Origin: a virus
Reading direction: 5' to 3' (one strand)
Length of the DNA stretch: 42,456 nt
Virus record (IMG/VR): IMGVR_UViG_3300017697_000030
Location: 1 to 42,456 of that record
Under the pieces are notes generated by a model. It saw only the letters and a list, made by a program, of their open reading frames with translations. It was not told where the DNA came from and did no database searches. Both the position numbers and the translations under genes were made by a program. Shown here piece after piece: positions 15,156-20,748 of the stretch. Each line of letters starts with the position of its first letter. The first letter of the stretch is position 1.

Positions 15156-15800
15156 TTATTGTCTGTGATAGTCGATGTTCTCTACCGTCGGGTCCCAGCA
15201 GGCACGACAAGGGCCGCACTTGTTCCCGCGGGTACTGGCCTCGCACTCGAAGCCTTGTCCTGACTCCACTGTGGACGTCAGGTGACCTTCGAAGCTCTTA
15301 GGAGGCGTCTGGCCTACCATCGGAGCGGACAAGCGAACCACGAGGTTCTCAGGCCATGTCTCGCCAAGCTCAGCGCGCACAGCTTTAACCATGCGACTCT
15401 CTTTCGTGGGCATCCAGCACCGAACCCAAGGAGCGAGCCTCGCCACAGCTACCCACATGAGCAGGTGCTCTCTCGACTGGAGGTCTCCGCTATCGTGGAT
15501 GCGGAAGTAGGGGTCCGCTTCCTTCGTGTAGTGGCTGACCAGGCGGGCCATGGCCTCTACCCAGCGCGGATGTCCGAGCGCTTGAAAGCGAGACTCGAGC
15601 CCGTTCCTGACGTCAGGGTAAAGATAGTTACCACGGAACGCGTAACATTTAGCGCATACCGAGCCCGCTATTTTAGCCAGCTTGGCTCCTGTCTTGCAGT
15701 GCTCAGCAGGTATAGCGGTTGAATAACCGGGCATCTTAGAAGGTTTTCCTAAGCCTGACTTATGCCCGATAATATCTTTAGCTTCTTTAAGGGTTAACAT
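15156..15800 (-). CDS. GP88-family phage protein
   Basis: 214 residues with the pattern I associate with the phage Gene Product 88 family: KMPGYSTAIPAEHCKTGAKL, IAGSVCAKCYAFRGNYLYPD, PYFRIHDSGDLQS and GNKCGPCRACWD. The conserved cysteines suggest metal or Fe-S binding, but the biochemical role is unknown. The start follows CGGAGTCAATCA. It is driven by the NrdR-box-like promoter at 15843-15871. Confidence 0.85.
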   Translation of the reverse strand: MLTLKEAKDIIGHKSGLGKPSKMPGYSTAIPAEHCKTGAKLAKIAGSVCAKCYAFRGNYLYPDVRNGLESRFQALGHPRWVEAMARLVSHYTKEADPYFRIHDSGDLQSREHLLMWVAVARLAPWVRCWMPTKESRMVKAVRAELGETWPENLVVRLSAPMVGQTPPKSFEGHLTSTVESGQGFECEASTRGNKCGPCRACWDPTVENIDYHRQ

Positions 15801-15842
15801 TGATTGACTCCGTTAATCGTCGAGAGGATACCCGACCTATTT

Positions 15843-15871
15843 AAAATAACAGAACCCTACATATAGTGCAA
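15843..15871 (-). promoter_or_regulatory. NrdR-box-like promoter for the GP88 operon
   Basis: Leftward TTGCAC (15866-15871), 17-bp spacer, TATTTT (15843-15848). Overlapping it, GCACTATATGTAGGGT matches the NrdR box at 13 of 16 positions and is identical to the element at 16144-16159. Confidence 0.65.
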
Positions 15872-15957
15872 GCTCTAATGATATTAAAATAAACCAGCGG
15901 CTCTCTGCCCGTGTTATCTTTTCCCTTGCGCCGGCCTCCGCTCTGCTATAGGCTATG

Positions 15958-16047
15958 GCCTGAGTGATTGACTCCGCTCAACCGGCCCGGTGCTCAACCG
16001 GGTTAGCTCCGGTGCAGTCTCCCCGATTGCACCGGAGCTTTTATTTT
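15958..16047 (+). ncRNA. Candidate small RNA antisense to the shared RBS leader
   Basis: A locus of about 90 nt. Upstream is an extended -10 (TG-C-TATAGG, 15944-15952) with TTGCGC 15 bp before it. The 5' stem TGAG/CTCA (15961-15980) presents a 12-nt loop, TGATTGACTCCG, the exact antisense of CGGAGTCAATCA at the GP88 start. It also pairs over 9-11 nt with the ribosome-binding sites at 16223, 17726, 18762, 19601 and 13759. A CCCGG/CCGGG hairpin and a strong terminator follow. Alternative: the opposite strand is a decayed gene leader (CGGAGTCAATC without a gene). Transcription is not shown. Confidence 0.45.
16006..16047 (+). terminator. Strong intrinsic terminator
   Basis: Perfect 11-bp stem GCTCCGGTGCA/TGCACCGGAGC (16006-16016, 16028-16038), 11-nt loop, then TTTTATTTT. 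No protein gene lies upstream on this strand, so it must end a non-coding transcript or block read-through. Confidence 0.85.
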
Positions 16048-16141
16048 ACCGGACACCGGAGACTCCTCTTTAAAGAGCGACCGCTGACCGCTGACCGCTT
16101 GTCAATAAATGTAACTATTTTATTTTAGTGTATTTTATTTA

Positions 16142-16170
16142 TTGCACTATATGTAGGGTTGTGTTACTGT
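16142..16170 (+). promoter_or_regulatory. NrdR-box-like promoter for the 16223 operon
   Basis: TTGCAC (16142-16147), 17-bp spacer, TACTGT (16165-16170). GCACTATATGTAGGGT (16144-16159) overlaps the -35 and spacer. Confidence 0.65.
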
Positions 16171-16222
16171 CACTATGTGACGTACACAAAGCGCGTCGCA
16201 TCCATACAACGGAGTCAATCTA
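16169..16222 (+). promoter_or_regulatory. Structured 5' leader, shared with 19602-19650
   Basis: GTCAC-TAT-GTGACG hairpin, then CGCGTCGCA and ACGGAGTCAATC before the ATG. The leader of the 19601 gene has the same blocks in the same order (GTCAC-GGA-GTGACG, CGCGTCGCA, ACGGAGTCAACC). GACG/CGTC can form a second stem in both. Confidence 0.55.
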
Positions 16223-16537
16223 ATGTCTGTTTTAAAAGTTAAAGGTAACCTCTATGTTTCTATATGGAGTCCTAAAGTAGGGAGTGTGGATATCGGTCCT
16301 GGCTACCCTATGTCTCGTGCTTCATTTGCTGACGCAGTTAGACGTGCTCGGTACCTCTGGGACGAGATTCACAAGGCAGATTCAGACTTGCTAACTCCTC
16401 AGTGCCACTCTGACCTTATGCGGGGCGGTTTCTCTATCCTCATCGATGGCACCGACGAAAGGGGCTTCCACTATACGGCCTTTGAGTGGACGCCCTGGCG
16501 TGAGCTGCCCTACTACGCCGCTAAAGGAGGTGAGTGA
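16223..16537 (+). CDS. Hypothetical protein, tandem paralogue of the next gene
   Basis: 104 residues; the C-terminal part ILIDGTDERGFHYTAFEWTP closely matches ILFNGTDENGHLYDAMEWTP in the next gene, and both begin with LKV.G/W strands, so the two arose by duplication. No family recognised. Start after CGGAGTCAATCTA. First gene of a three-gene rightward operon. Confidence 0.7.
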   Translation: MSVLKVKGNLYVSIWSPKVGSVDIGPGYPMSRASFADAVRRARYLWDEIHKADSDLLTPQCHSDLMRGGFSILIDGTDERGFHYTAFEWTPWRELPYYAAKGGE

Positions 16538-16920
16538 TGCTAAAAGTTCAAGTCTGGAGCCACACCCTCGATGACTTCGACCCTTTCGTCTATGTCTGGA
16601 AAGACGACGGCTCGACTGGGGACCAGCTGGTGAGAGCGGTCCGGTGGGCTGAAGCTCTCTATAAAGTGCTGTCCGATGACCAGGTCATTCTCTTCAATGG
16701 GACCGATGAGAACGGCCACCTATACGATGCTATGGAGTGGACTCCTGGCCGCATTGTGGACTGCTCCTGCTGCTGTGATGAGGATGACCTCTGGCGCTCT
16801 GAGGCGCGTCAGATGGCTGGCATGGCCCACGGGAATCGTGGGCTGGCTGACTTCGACGGGCTGGAGCTCGACGGCCCCGACTGTTCCGATGACGATGACC
16901 ACCTGTGGAGCTACCGCTAA
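16537..16920 (+). CDS. Hypothetical protein, tandem paralogue of the previous gene
   Basis: 127 residues. It shares the GTDE.G...Y.A.EWTP block with its neighbour and adds a C-terminal extension with a cysteine cluster (CSCCCDEDD) and an acidic tail (CSDDDDHLW), possibly metal binding. The ATG at 16537 overlaps the upstream stop as TGATG and follows AAAGGAGGTGAG. Confidence 0.7.
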   Translation: MLKVQVWSHTLDDFDPFVYVWKDDGSTGDQLVRAVRWAEALYKVLSDDQVILFNGTDENGHLYDAMEWTPGRIVDCSCCCDEDDLWRSEARQMAGMAHGNRGLADFDGLELDGPDCSDDDDHLWSYR

Positions 16921-17132
16921 TGCCTAACTTTATCGACTATTCTAATCCGATTACTGAGGAACCCGAGTCGGATGCTGACCGCTTGCTACGCGCTATGCGA
17001 GAGCACCGCCGGGACTACATGAACGGGCGCCTGGATTCGCTGACCTGGATTCGCGCTCGCCGCATGATTATCCGGGAAGCTGAATACCTCGGGGTAACCG
17101 ATGATATCATCCGCAAGTTAAGCCAGTCCTAA
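16920..17132 (+). CDS. Hypothetical protein
   Basis: 70 residues (MPNFIDYSNPITEEPESDADRLLRAM...), charged and helical. The ATG at 16920 overlaps the upstream TAA stop, with GGAG 9 nt before it; a GTG at 16905 is possible but less well placed. Last gene of the operon. No family recognised. Confidence 0.6.
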   Translation: MPNFIDYSNPITEEPESDADRLLRAMREHRRDYMNGRLDSLTWIRARRMIIREAEYLGVTDDIIRKLSQS

Positions 17133-17170
17133 CCGCTCCGCTCACCGGACCGTCGGCCCGTCGCTTCTAC

Positions 17171-17193
17171 CCCGGAGCGCCGGGCTTTCCTTT
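17171..17193 (+). terminator. Weak terminator-like hairpin after the 16223 operon
   Basis: CCCGG-AGCG-CCGGG followed by CTTTCCTTT. A larger pairing with CGCTCCG at about 17134 is possible. Confidence 0.4.
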
Positions 17194-17267
17194 ACCCCGG
17201 ACACCGGACCTCTCCCTTACCCCGGACACCGGACCTCTCCCTTAGTACACACCGGACACCGGACCTC
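17192..17267. repeat. 25-bp tandem repeats with CCGGACACCGGA core
   Basis: Two exact 25-bp copies (17192-17216 and 17217-17241) and a degenerate third (to 17267). Each contains CCGGACACCGGA, at 17197, 17222 and 17252. The same 12-mer occurs at 14600 and 16049. Confidence 0.8.
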
Positions 17268-17361
17268 GAGATAATCTCGCAAGCTCGTGAACTTTTCACC
17301 AGACATAGGAATGCCCCCCGCACCTATCGGCACGGGGGGCGGCGTCTCTATCGACTCGCGG

Positions 17362-17529
17362 CTATTCAGACGGGCGGATGACCTTGCATATGTAGCGGTA
17401 GCCTCCGTGCTGGTCATCGCGGCGGTCCCTCACCCGTCGGGCTCGCCTGCGGTTTGCGTACGTGGTTTCGTATACGACCTTACCCGTCTTCTTATCAACC
17501 ACCACGTAGGGCGTGCGGGGGTCTATCAT
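17362..17529 (-). CDS. Small basic hypothetical protein (55 residues)
   Basis: Begins MIDPRTPYVVVDKKTGKVVY and continues with the Arg-rich NRRRARRVRDRRDDQ, suggesting nucleic-acid binding (inference). The ATG at 17529 overlaps the previous stop as ATGA, with GGAAGG 7 nt before it. No family recognised. Confidence 0.65.
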   Translation of the reverse strand: MIDPRTPYVVVDKKTGKVVYETTYANRRRARRVRDRRDDQHGGYRYICKVIRPSE

Positions 17530-17726
17530 TGCCATCCTTCCCGACGGGCGGAGGACTCTTCCCTGTCCGCCTTCCCGTCTCTCTGGGCCTGTAGCTCCGC
17601 CTCGATGTCCGCAGAGAAGGCATCCATAACGCGCCCTATCGCCTTCCTTCCCCCGTCCGTGATGGCCGTCGCCTGGATGGCTGCCATCAATGCCCAGTGC
17701 TGTTCTAACCGCTCTAAATAGTTCAT
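17526..17726 (-). CDS. Hypothetical protein
   Basis: 66 residues, helical (MNYLERLEQHWALMAAIQATAITDGGRKAIGRVMDAF...). The ATG at 17726 is chosen because CGGAGTCAACACG precedes it; the longer frame to 17768 would run through the conserved leader. No family recognised. Confidence 0.65.
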   Translation of the reverse strand: MNYLERLEQHWALMAAIQATAITDGGRKAIGRVMDAFSADIEAELQAQRDGKADREESSARREGWQ

Positions 17727-17795
17727 CGTGTTGACTCCGATTGATGTGATGCCTGAGTGCATCGTCAAGGCCCCCAGCCTCTCGACTGGGGACCT
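17727..17795 (-). promoter_or_regulatory. Structured 5' leader, shared with 18763-18828
   Basis: Read leftward: 10-bp hairpin AGGTCCCCAG/CTGGGGGCCT (17768-17795), TTGAC, 5-bp hairpin GATGC/GCATC (17748-17763), then CGGAGTCAACACG and the ATG. The same order occurs before the DUF932-like gene with one compensatory pair change. It also directly follows the DUF932-like stop. Confidence 0.6.
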
Positions 17796-17805
17796 TTCGC
17801 TGAAC

Positions 17806-18762
17806 TCAGACTAGCTCGAACTGAGCAAAGTCCTCCAGGCTGAACTCGGGGAGCTCGATGCCATCGACAGAGCCTCCAGTGCTGGCGAATGCCTTCGTCA
17901 CTGCTGTAGCGGCGCCTCCAATCCCGAAGCTGCTGCGCGTGGTAGGCACCACGCTATGCAGAGCACCTGTCACGGACTGGAAAGCAGACGCGAGGGTGCG
18001 GTCTCCATGGGCGTCATGAAGCTCGCCGCGGGTGCAAGCTTCCCAATAGTTCAGGGCTCTGCTGTAGAGCGTAGGAGTGATGACCTTGCGGCCCCGCAGA
18101 ATGCCGAGGTACGCGTAGAACATCAGGTCTGCACACGGGATGTCCGCCCACTCTTCGAGCAGGTCTATCAGGCCTCCAGCTCTGAAGGTGCACTTCCCTG
18201 ACGCTTCCACCAGATGCTTATGGACATTCTCTGCTATCGCTTCTGTCTGTCGGGCTGCCCATGCATTCTGGCCGCTCATCATACCGTTGGCACAGATGAA
18301 AGTATCCATTCCATCCGCGCCACTGGGGGCGATATTCTTATTGTACGAGCCCCGCAGCACCACGCTGATTCCGTAGCTCTCGTGCAGCTGACCGCTCTTC
18401 GAGCGGTAGGGATAGACGAGCTTCCCTGCCCATTCCATGCCTTTGGCAGCCGTCGCCCACGTCTCGTATAGAGGCGCAACATCGAGCTGCTCAGCGTACA
18501 GGGAGCGAGCCAGATTGATGATGTCTGACGCAGGCACGATATTGTGGCTGACCTTGCCGCTATCCTTGAAGGTATCCTCAGGGACAGGGATAGCTGCAAG
18601 CTCCGCGAAGCTCATCCGCTTGGCACCTTTGGCACCTACTATCATGACCTGCTTGCTTGGCAGGTCAGGAAGAGGGGCCGCCTTGACTAGGGGAGTATCT
18701 CCGAGGCTGAGCTTGTACATCTGATATGCACTGCTGGGGGCTGTAGTTGTTAGGACGTTCAT
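17806..18762 (-). CDS. DUF932-like phage protein
   Basis: 318 residues. HNIVPASDIINLARSLY, YGISVVLRGSYNKNIAPSGADG, FICANGMM and a late NYWEACTRGELHD segment follow the DUF932 pattern (ivPasdi, SydK, aG...vCdNg). Such phage/plasmid proteins are widespread and of unknown biochemical role. GGAGTCAATC lies directly before the ATG. The gene is preceded and followed by the two copies of the folded leader element. Confidence 0.65.
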   Translation of the reverse strand: MNVLTTTAPSSAYQMYKLSLGDTPLVKAAPLPDLPSKQVMIVGAKGAKRMSFAELAAIPVPEDTFKDSGKVSHNIVPASDIINLARSLYAEQLDVAPLYETWATAAKGMEWAGKLVYPYRSKSGQLHESYGISVVLRGSYNKNIAPSGADGMDTFICANGMMSGQNAWAARQTEAIAENVHKHLVEASGKCTFRAGGLIDLLEEWADIPCADLMFYAYLGILRGRKVITPTLYSRALNYWEACTRGELHDAHGDRTLASAFQSVTGALHSVVPTTRSSFGIGGAATAVTKAFASTGGSVDGIELPEFSLEDFAQFELV

Positions 18763-18828
18763 GATTGACTCCAGTTTGGTTGTGATGCTGAATGCATCGT
18801 CAAGGCCCCTAGCCCGAGCTAGGGACCT
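18763..18828 (-). promoter_or_regulatory. Structured 5' leader, shared with 17727-17795
   Basis: AGGTCCCTAG/CTAGGGGCCT hairpin (18803-18828), TTGAC, GATGC/GCATC hairpin (18784-18798), then GGAGTCAATC and ATG. Against the other copy, one C-G pair has become T-A on both sides, which supports selection on the fold. Confidence 0.6.
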
Positions 18829-18838
18829 ATCGCCACAT

Positions 18839-18913
18839 TCAGAGGATTAAGAAGAAATAGAGACCAGCTGCGAAGCAGACAAAGCTCAGAGATAGCTCGA
18901 TGTCCTTCCTCAT
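18839..18913 (-). CDS. Membrane micropeptide (24 residues), paralogue of 14793-14870
   Basis: Starts MRKDIELSLSFVCFAAG and ends LYFFLIL: charged N-terminus, then a single transmembrane segment. It overlaps the upstream gene as ATGA, with GAGG 7 nt before the ATG, so it is probably translated by coupling. Similarity to the 25-residue peptide at 14793 supports a conserved function such as membrane targeting or interaction with a host membrane protein (inference). Confidence 0.65.
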   Translation of the reverse strand: MRKDIELSLSFVCFAAGLYFFLIL

Positions 18914-19272
18914 CTGTAGTCCTCGCGGTCATCGAAGCAGGGCTCTCTCTGCGCTGCTATGCGCTTTCCTGCGTCGCATAGCTCATCCCATTGCAGGTCC
19001 GCGAGCTGCTCATAAATAAGGCCATCGTCCTCCTCATCCCCTGCGTCGTCAACGCGGGAGGCTACGACGTCCCAATCGTCTTGATAGACCGACAGGGCTA
19101 GATGGCCCTTTCTGTGCTCTTCGAGCGCATCCTGGAGAGCGTCGTCCAAGGCTTCTCTCGCCGCGTGCAGGCCTCTCTCTTGGAGAGCGCATCCGATATC
19201 GAACCCTGGTTGCTCCTCACCAGCTGGGAGGTCCTGACAGCGCACATATAGAGTGACCTTATAGCGTGGCAT
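18910..19272 (-). CDS. Hypothetical acidic protein
   Basis: 120 residues starting MPRYKVTLYVRCQDLPAGEE. The ATG at 19272 overlaps the previous stop as TGATG and follows GAAGGAGGTG. Beta-strand-like N-terminus, then helices (HAAREALDDALQDALEEH) and an acidic stretch. No family recognised. Confidence 0.65.
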   Translation of the reverse strand: MPRYKVTLYVRCQDLPAGEEQPGFDIGCALQERGLHAAREALDDALQDALEEHRKGHLALSVYQDDWDVVASRVDDAGDEEDDGLIYEQLADLQWDELCDAGKRIAAQREPCFDDREDYR

Positions 19273-19601
19273 CAGGCACCTCCTTCTGCGCTCAGTGGCA
19301 TCGAGTGAGCGCTTGCGTCCAGGTTTAGAGTGTCCTTCCATAGCAGGTCTAGCGTGCTCTCTACGTCTTCCCTCTCAGGGCTGATATTCCATACGACGCG
19401 GCGCACCGTATCGACAGACGTGTGCATCTCTCGGCATGCTTCCATGGGCGTCTTTCCGCATGTGTTCAGGAAGAGCGGCTGCCACCCTCCGATGTCTACG
19501 CGCAGGATGGCAGCCCACGGGAACCAGCGGTCCTCCGGGTCGTGATGCAGCTCGATGGACAGCCCTGAGCGAGGGCAGTGGATTGTAGAGGTAGTTTTCA
19601 T
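19272..19601 (-). CDS. Hypothetical protein, first gene of leftward operon
   Basis: 109 residues (MKTTSTIHCPRSGLSIELHHDPEDRW...) with aromatic-rich strands; no family recognised. CGGAGTCAACC lies directly before the ATG, preceded by a leader closely similar to that of the 16223 gene. Confidence 0.65.
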   Translation of the reverse strand: MKTTSTIHCPRSGLSIELHHDPEDRWFPWAAILRVDIGGWQPLFLNTCGKTPMEACREMHTSVDTVRRVVWNISPEREDVESTLDLLWKDTLNLDASAHSMPLSAEGGA

Positions 19602-19677
19602 GGTTGACTCCGTGGGTTGGTGCGACGCGTTCGGTGCGTCACTCCGTGACGTTAAGCCACTGCTGACGAGCCGTCAA
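19602..19677 (-). promoter_or_regulatory. Promoter and structured leader of the 19601 operon
   Basis: Leftward TTGACG (19672-19677), 17-bp spacer, TAACGT (19649-19654), then the GTCAC-N3-GTGACG hairpin (19638-19650), CGCGTCGCA and ACGGAGTCAACC. Strongly similar to 16169-16222. Confidence 0.55.
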
Positions 19678-19968
19678 TATCAGCGAGCGGCTTAGAAGGC
19701 TATTCGCTGCACTGCGCTGTCGTCACTAAATGTCACGGAATCTCAGAGGCTGGGATAGCTTGGCGCGTCCCTCCTGTACGGGTGTTCAGTAGATTAGGGG
19801 GGCACCAGGTCGTTCGTCCCTACCATTATTTGTCCGGCTTCCCTGCGCAGGGGGAGCGCTCCTCCCCAGCTATCCTGCATCCTCATCCTCCCCGTTCGGC
19901 CCGCCCTGACCCGGCCCGCCCGGCCCGATGCGTCTCGCCATCCGATGCCACCCCCACCCCCCGCCATC

Positions 19969-20004
19969 GGCGCCCTCCGGGCCCCTCCGGGGGAGCCGTT
20001 TTTT
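19969..20004 (+). terminator. Orphan intrinsic terminator
   Basis: GC-rich stem GGCGCCCTCCGG/CCGGGGGAGCC (one bulge, one mismatch and one wobble), then T6. No rightward gene lies within the preceding 2.8 kb, so it may end a non-coding transcript or shield the 20161 promoter. Confidence 0.65.
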
Positions 20005-20028
20005 CGGCGAGTATACTTTTTGAAAAGG

Positions 20029-20113
20029 GTTGACGTTTTGTCAACAAGGGGACCCTAAGCTGTTTATAAAAAATATCGAAAATACATTTTTAAGAACGCT
20101 TGACAGATTGTCA
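20029..20113. promoter_or_regulatory. Two TTGAC/GTCAA palindromes before the 20161 gene
   Basis: GTTGAC-N5-GTCAAC (20029-20045) and TGACA-GAT-TGTCA (20101-20113). Each includes a TTGAC -35-like half. Their place upstream of a gene with a ribbon-helix-helix-like N-terminus suggests operators. Confidence 0.45.
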
Positions 20114-20160
20114 GCCTGCCCTATGTGTAGGTGTGTTATGCTCCTTGTCGGAGGGTGCGT

Positions 20161-20748
20161 ATGAGCGGTAAGACAAAACCGGCCGATAAGCTGACTTTCG
20201 TGAAGGGAGACCCTGTAGCGGTGTCTGTCGAGCTGGACGATTTACTACTCGAACAGCTTGACGGTGTTGTGGCTCTGATGCGCAGCTGGCCTGCTGTTCG
20301 AGAGCTAGGTGTCGTGGTCACGCGCGAGACGGCTGCGCGTGTCGCCCTCACCCGCGGTCTTGCTTCTATGCAGGGCTCGACTGCGGTGAAGAACCCGACC
20401 AAGGCGCACAGCGCTCCGCAACCCGAGGCTCCCGAAGAGCCTGAGGAGCCTACTGGCGGGTTGGACTGCGAGTACGACGAGGACGGCTTTATCGTTCCTC
20501 CCGACGGATGGGAGCTCTCGCCCAACACGGAGCGCGTTCCCGCGGTCCATGTTCCTGCTCACGCGTACTACACGAGCCACGGCTGGGACCGCTACTGGGG
20601 CAAGAGCGGCCCCGAGGTCATGTACTTTTACTGGTCTAAGGACCCTGCCCTCCACGGGCTATCTGCCGCTGCCGGCATCCAGGTACAAGACACACCCTGG
20701 GGTCCCGGCCACTTTATCCCCCACAACTATGTACCCCCGGAGAACTGA
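20161..20748 (+). CDS. Ribbon-helix-helix-like protein with C-terminal domain of unknown function
   Basis: 195 residues. VAVSVELDDLLLEQLDGVVALM followed by RETAARVALTRGLASM resembles a strand-helix-helix (RHH) DNA-binding unit. A Pro/Glu linker follows (PEAPEEPEEPTGG), then an aromatic C-terminal half (YYTSHGWDRYWGKSGPEVMYFYW) not recognised. The ATG at 20161 is preceded by GGAGG at 6 nt; the longer frame from 20131 lacks one. Overlaps the next gene as TGATG. Confidence 0.6.
   Translation: MSGKTKPADKLTFVKGDPVAVSVELDDLLLEQLDGVVALMRSWPAVRELGVVVTRETAARVALTRGLASMQGSTAVKNPTKAHSAPQPEAPEEPEEPTGGLDCEYDEDGFIVPPDGWELSPNTERVPAVHVPAHAYYTSHGWDRYWGKSGPEVMYFYWSKDPALHGLSAAAGIQVQDTPWGPGHFIPHNYVPPEN

Larger units (their letters stand above)
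15801..16222. other. Divergent intergenic region with two mirrored promoters and an RNA locus
   Basis: No protein gene found. Two nearly identical NrdR-box-like promoters point away from each other at 15843-15871 (leftward) and 16142-16170 (rightward). Between them lie the candidate small RNA (15958-16047) and a CCGGACACCGGA copy (16049-16060). The GACCGCT-type tandem at about 16078-16099 is a simple short repeat. Confidence 0.7.
19602..20160. other. 559-bp intergenic region
   Basis: No credible gene: the plus-strand ORF at 19782-20033 runs through C-rich low-complexity sequence without an SD. The region contains the leader and promoter of the leftward operon, a C-rich tract (about 19880-19980), a strong rightward terminator with no gene before it, and two palindromes and an NrdR-like variant (CTATGTGTAG, 20121-20130) before the rightward gene at 20161. 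Confidence 0.7.

Noticed and set aside
15958-16047. tRNA or tmRNA
   Set aside because: No cloverleaf, T-loop GTTCRA or CCA-end pattern; the stem-loops fit a terminated small RNA instead.
17313-17343. GC-rich hairpin CCCCCCG.../CGGGGGG as terminator
   Set aside because: Stem is strong but neither strand has a following T tract; left as an unexplained hairpin near the end of the 17362 gene.
17217-17417. 66-codon minus-strand ORF
   Set aside because: Overlaps the tandem CCGGACACCGGA repeats and the well-placed 55-codon gene in another frame.
19782-20033. 83-codon plus-strand ORF
   Set aside because: Encoded by a C-rich low-complexity tract and overlapping a clear terminator; no SD.
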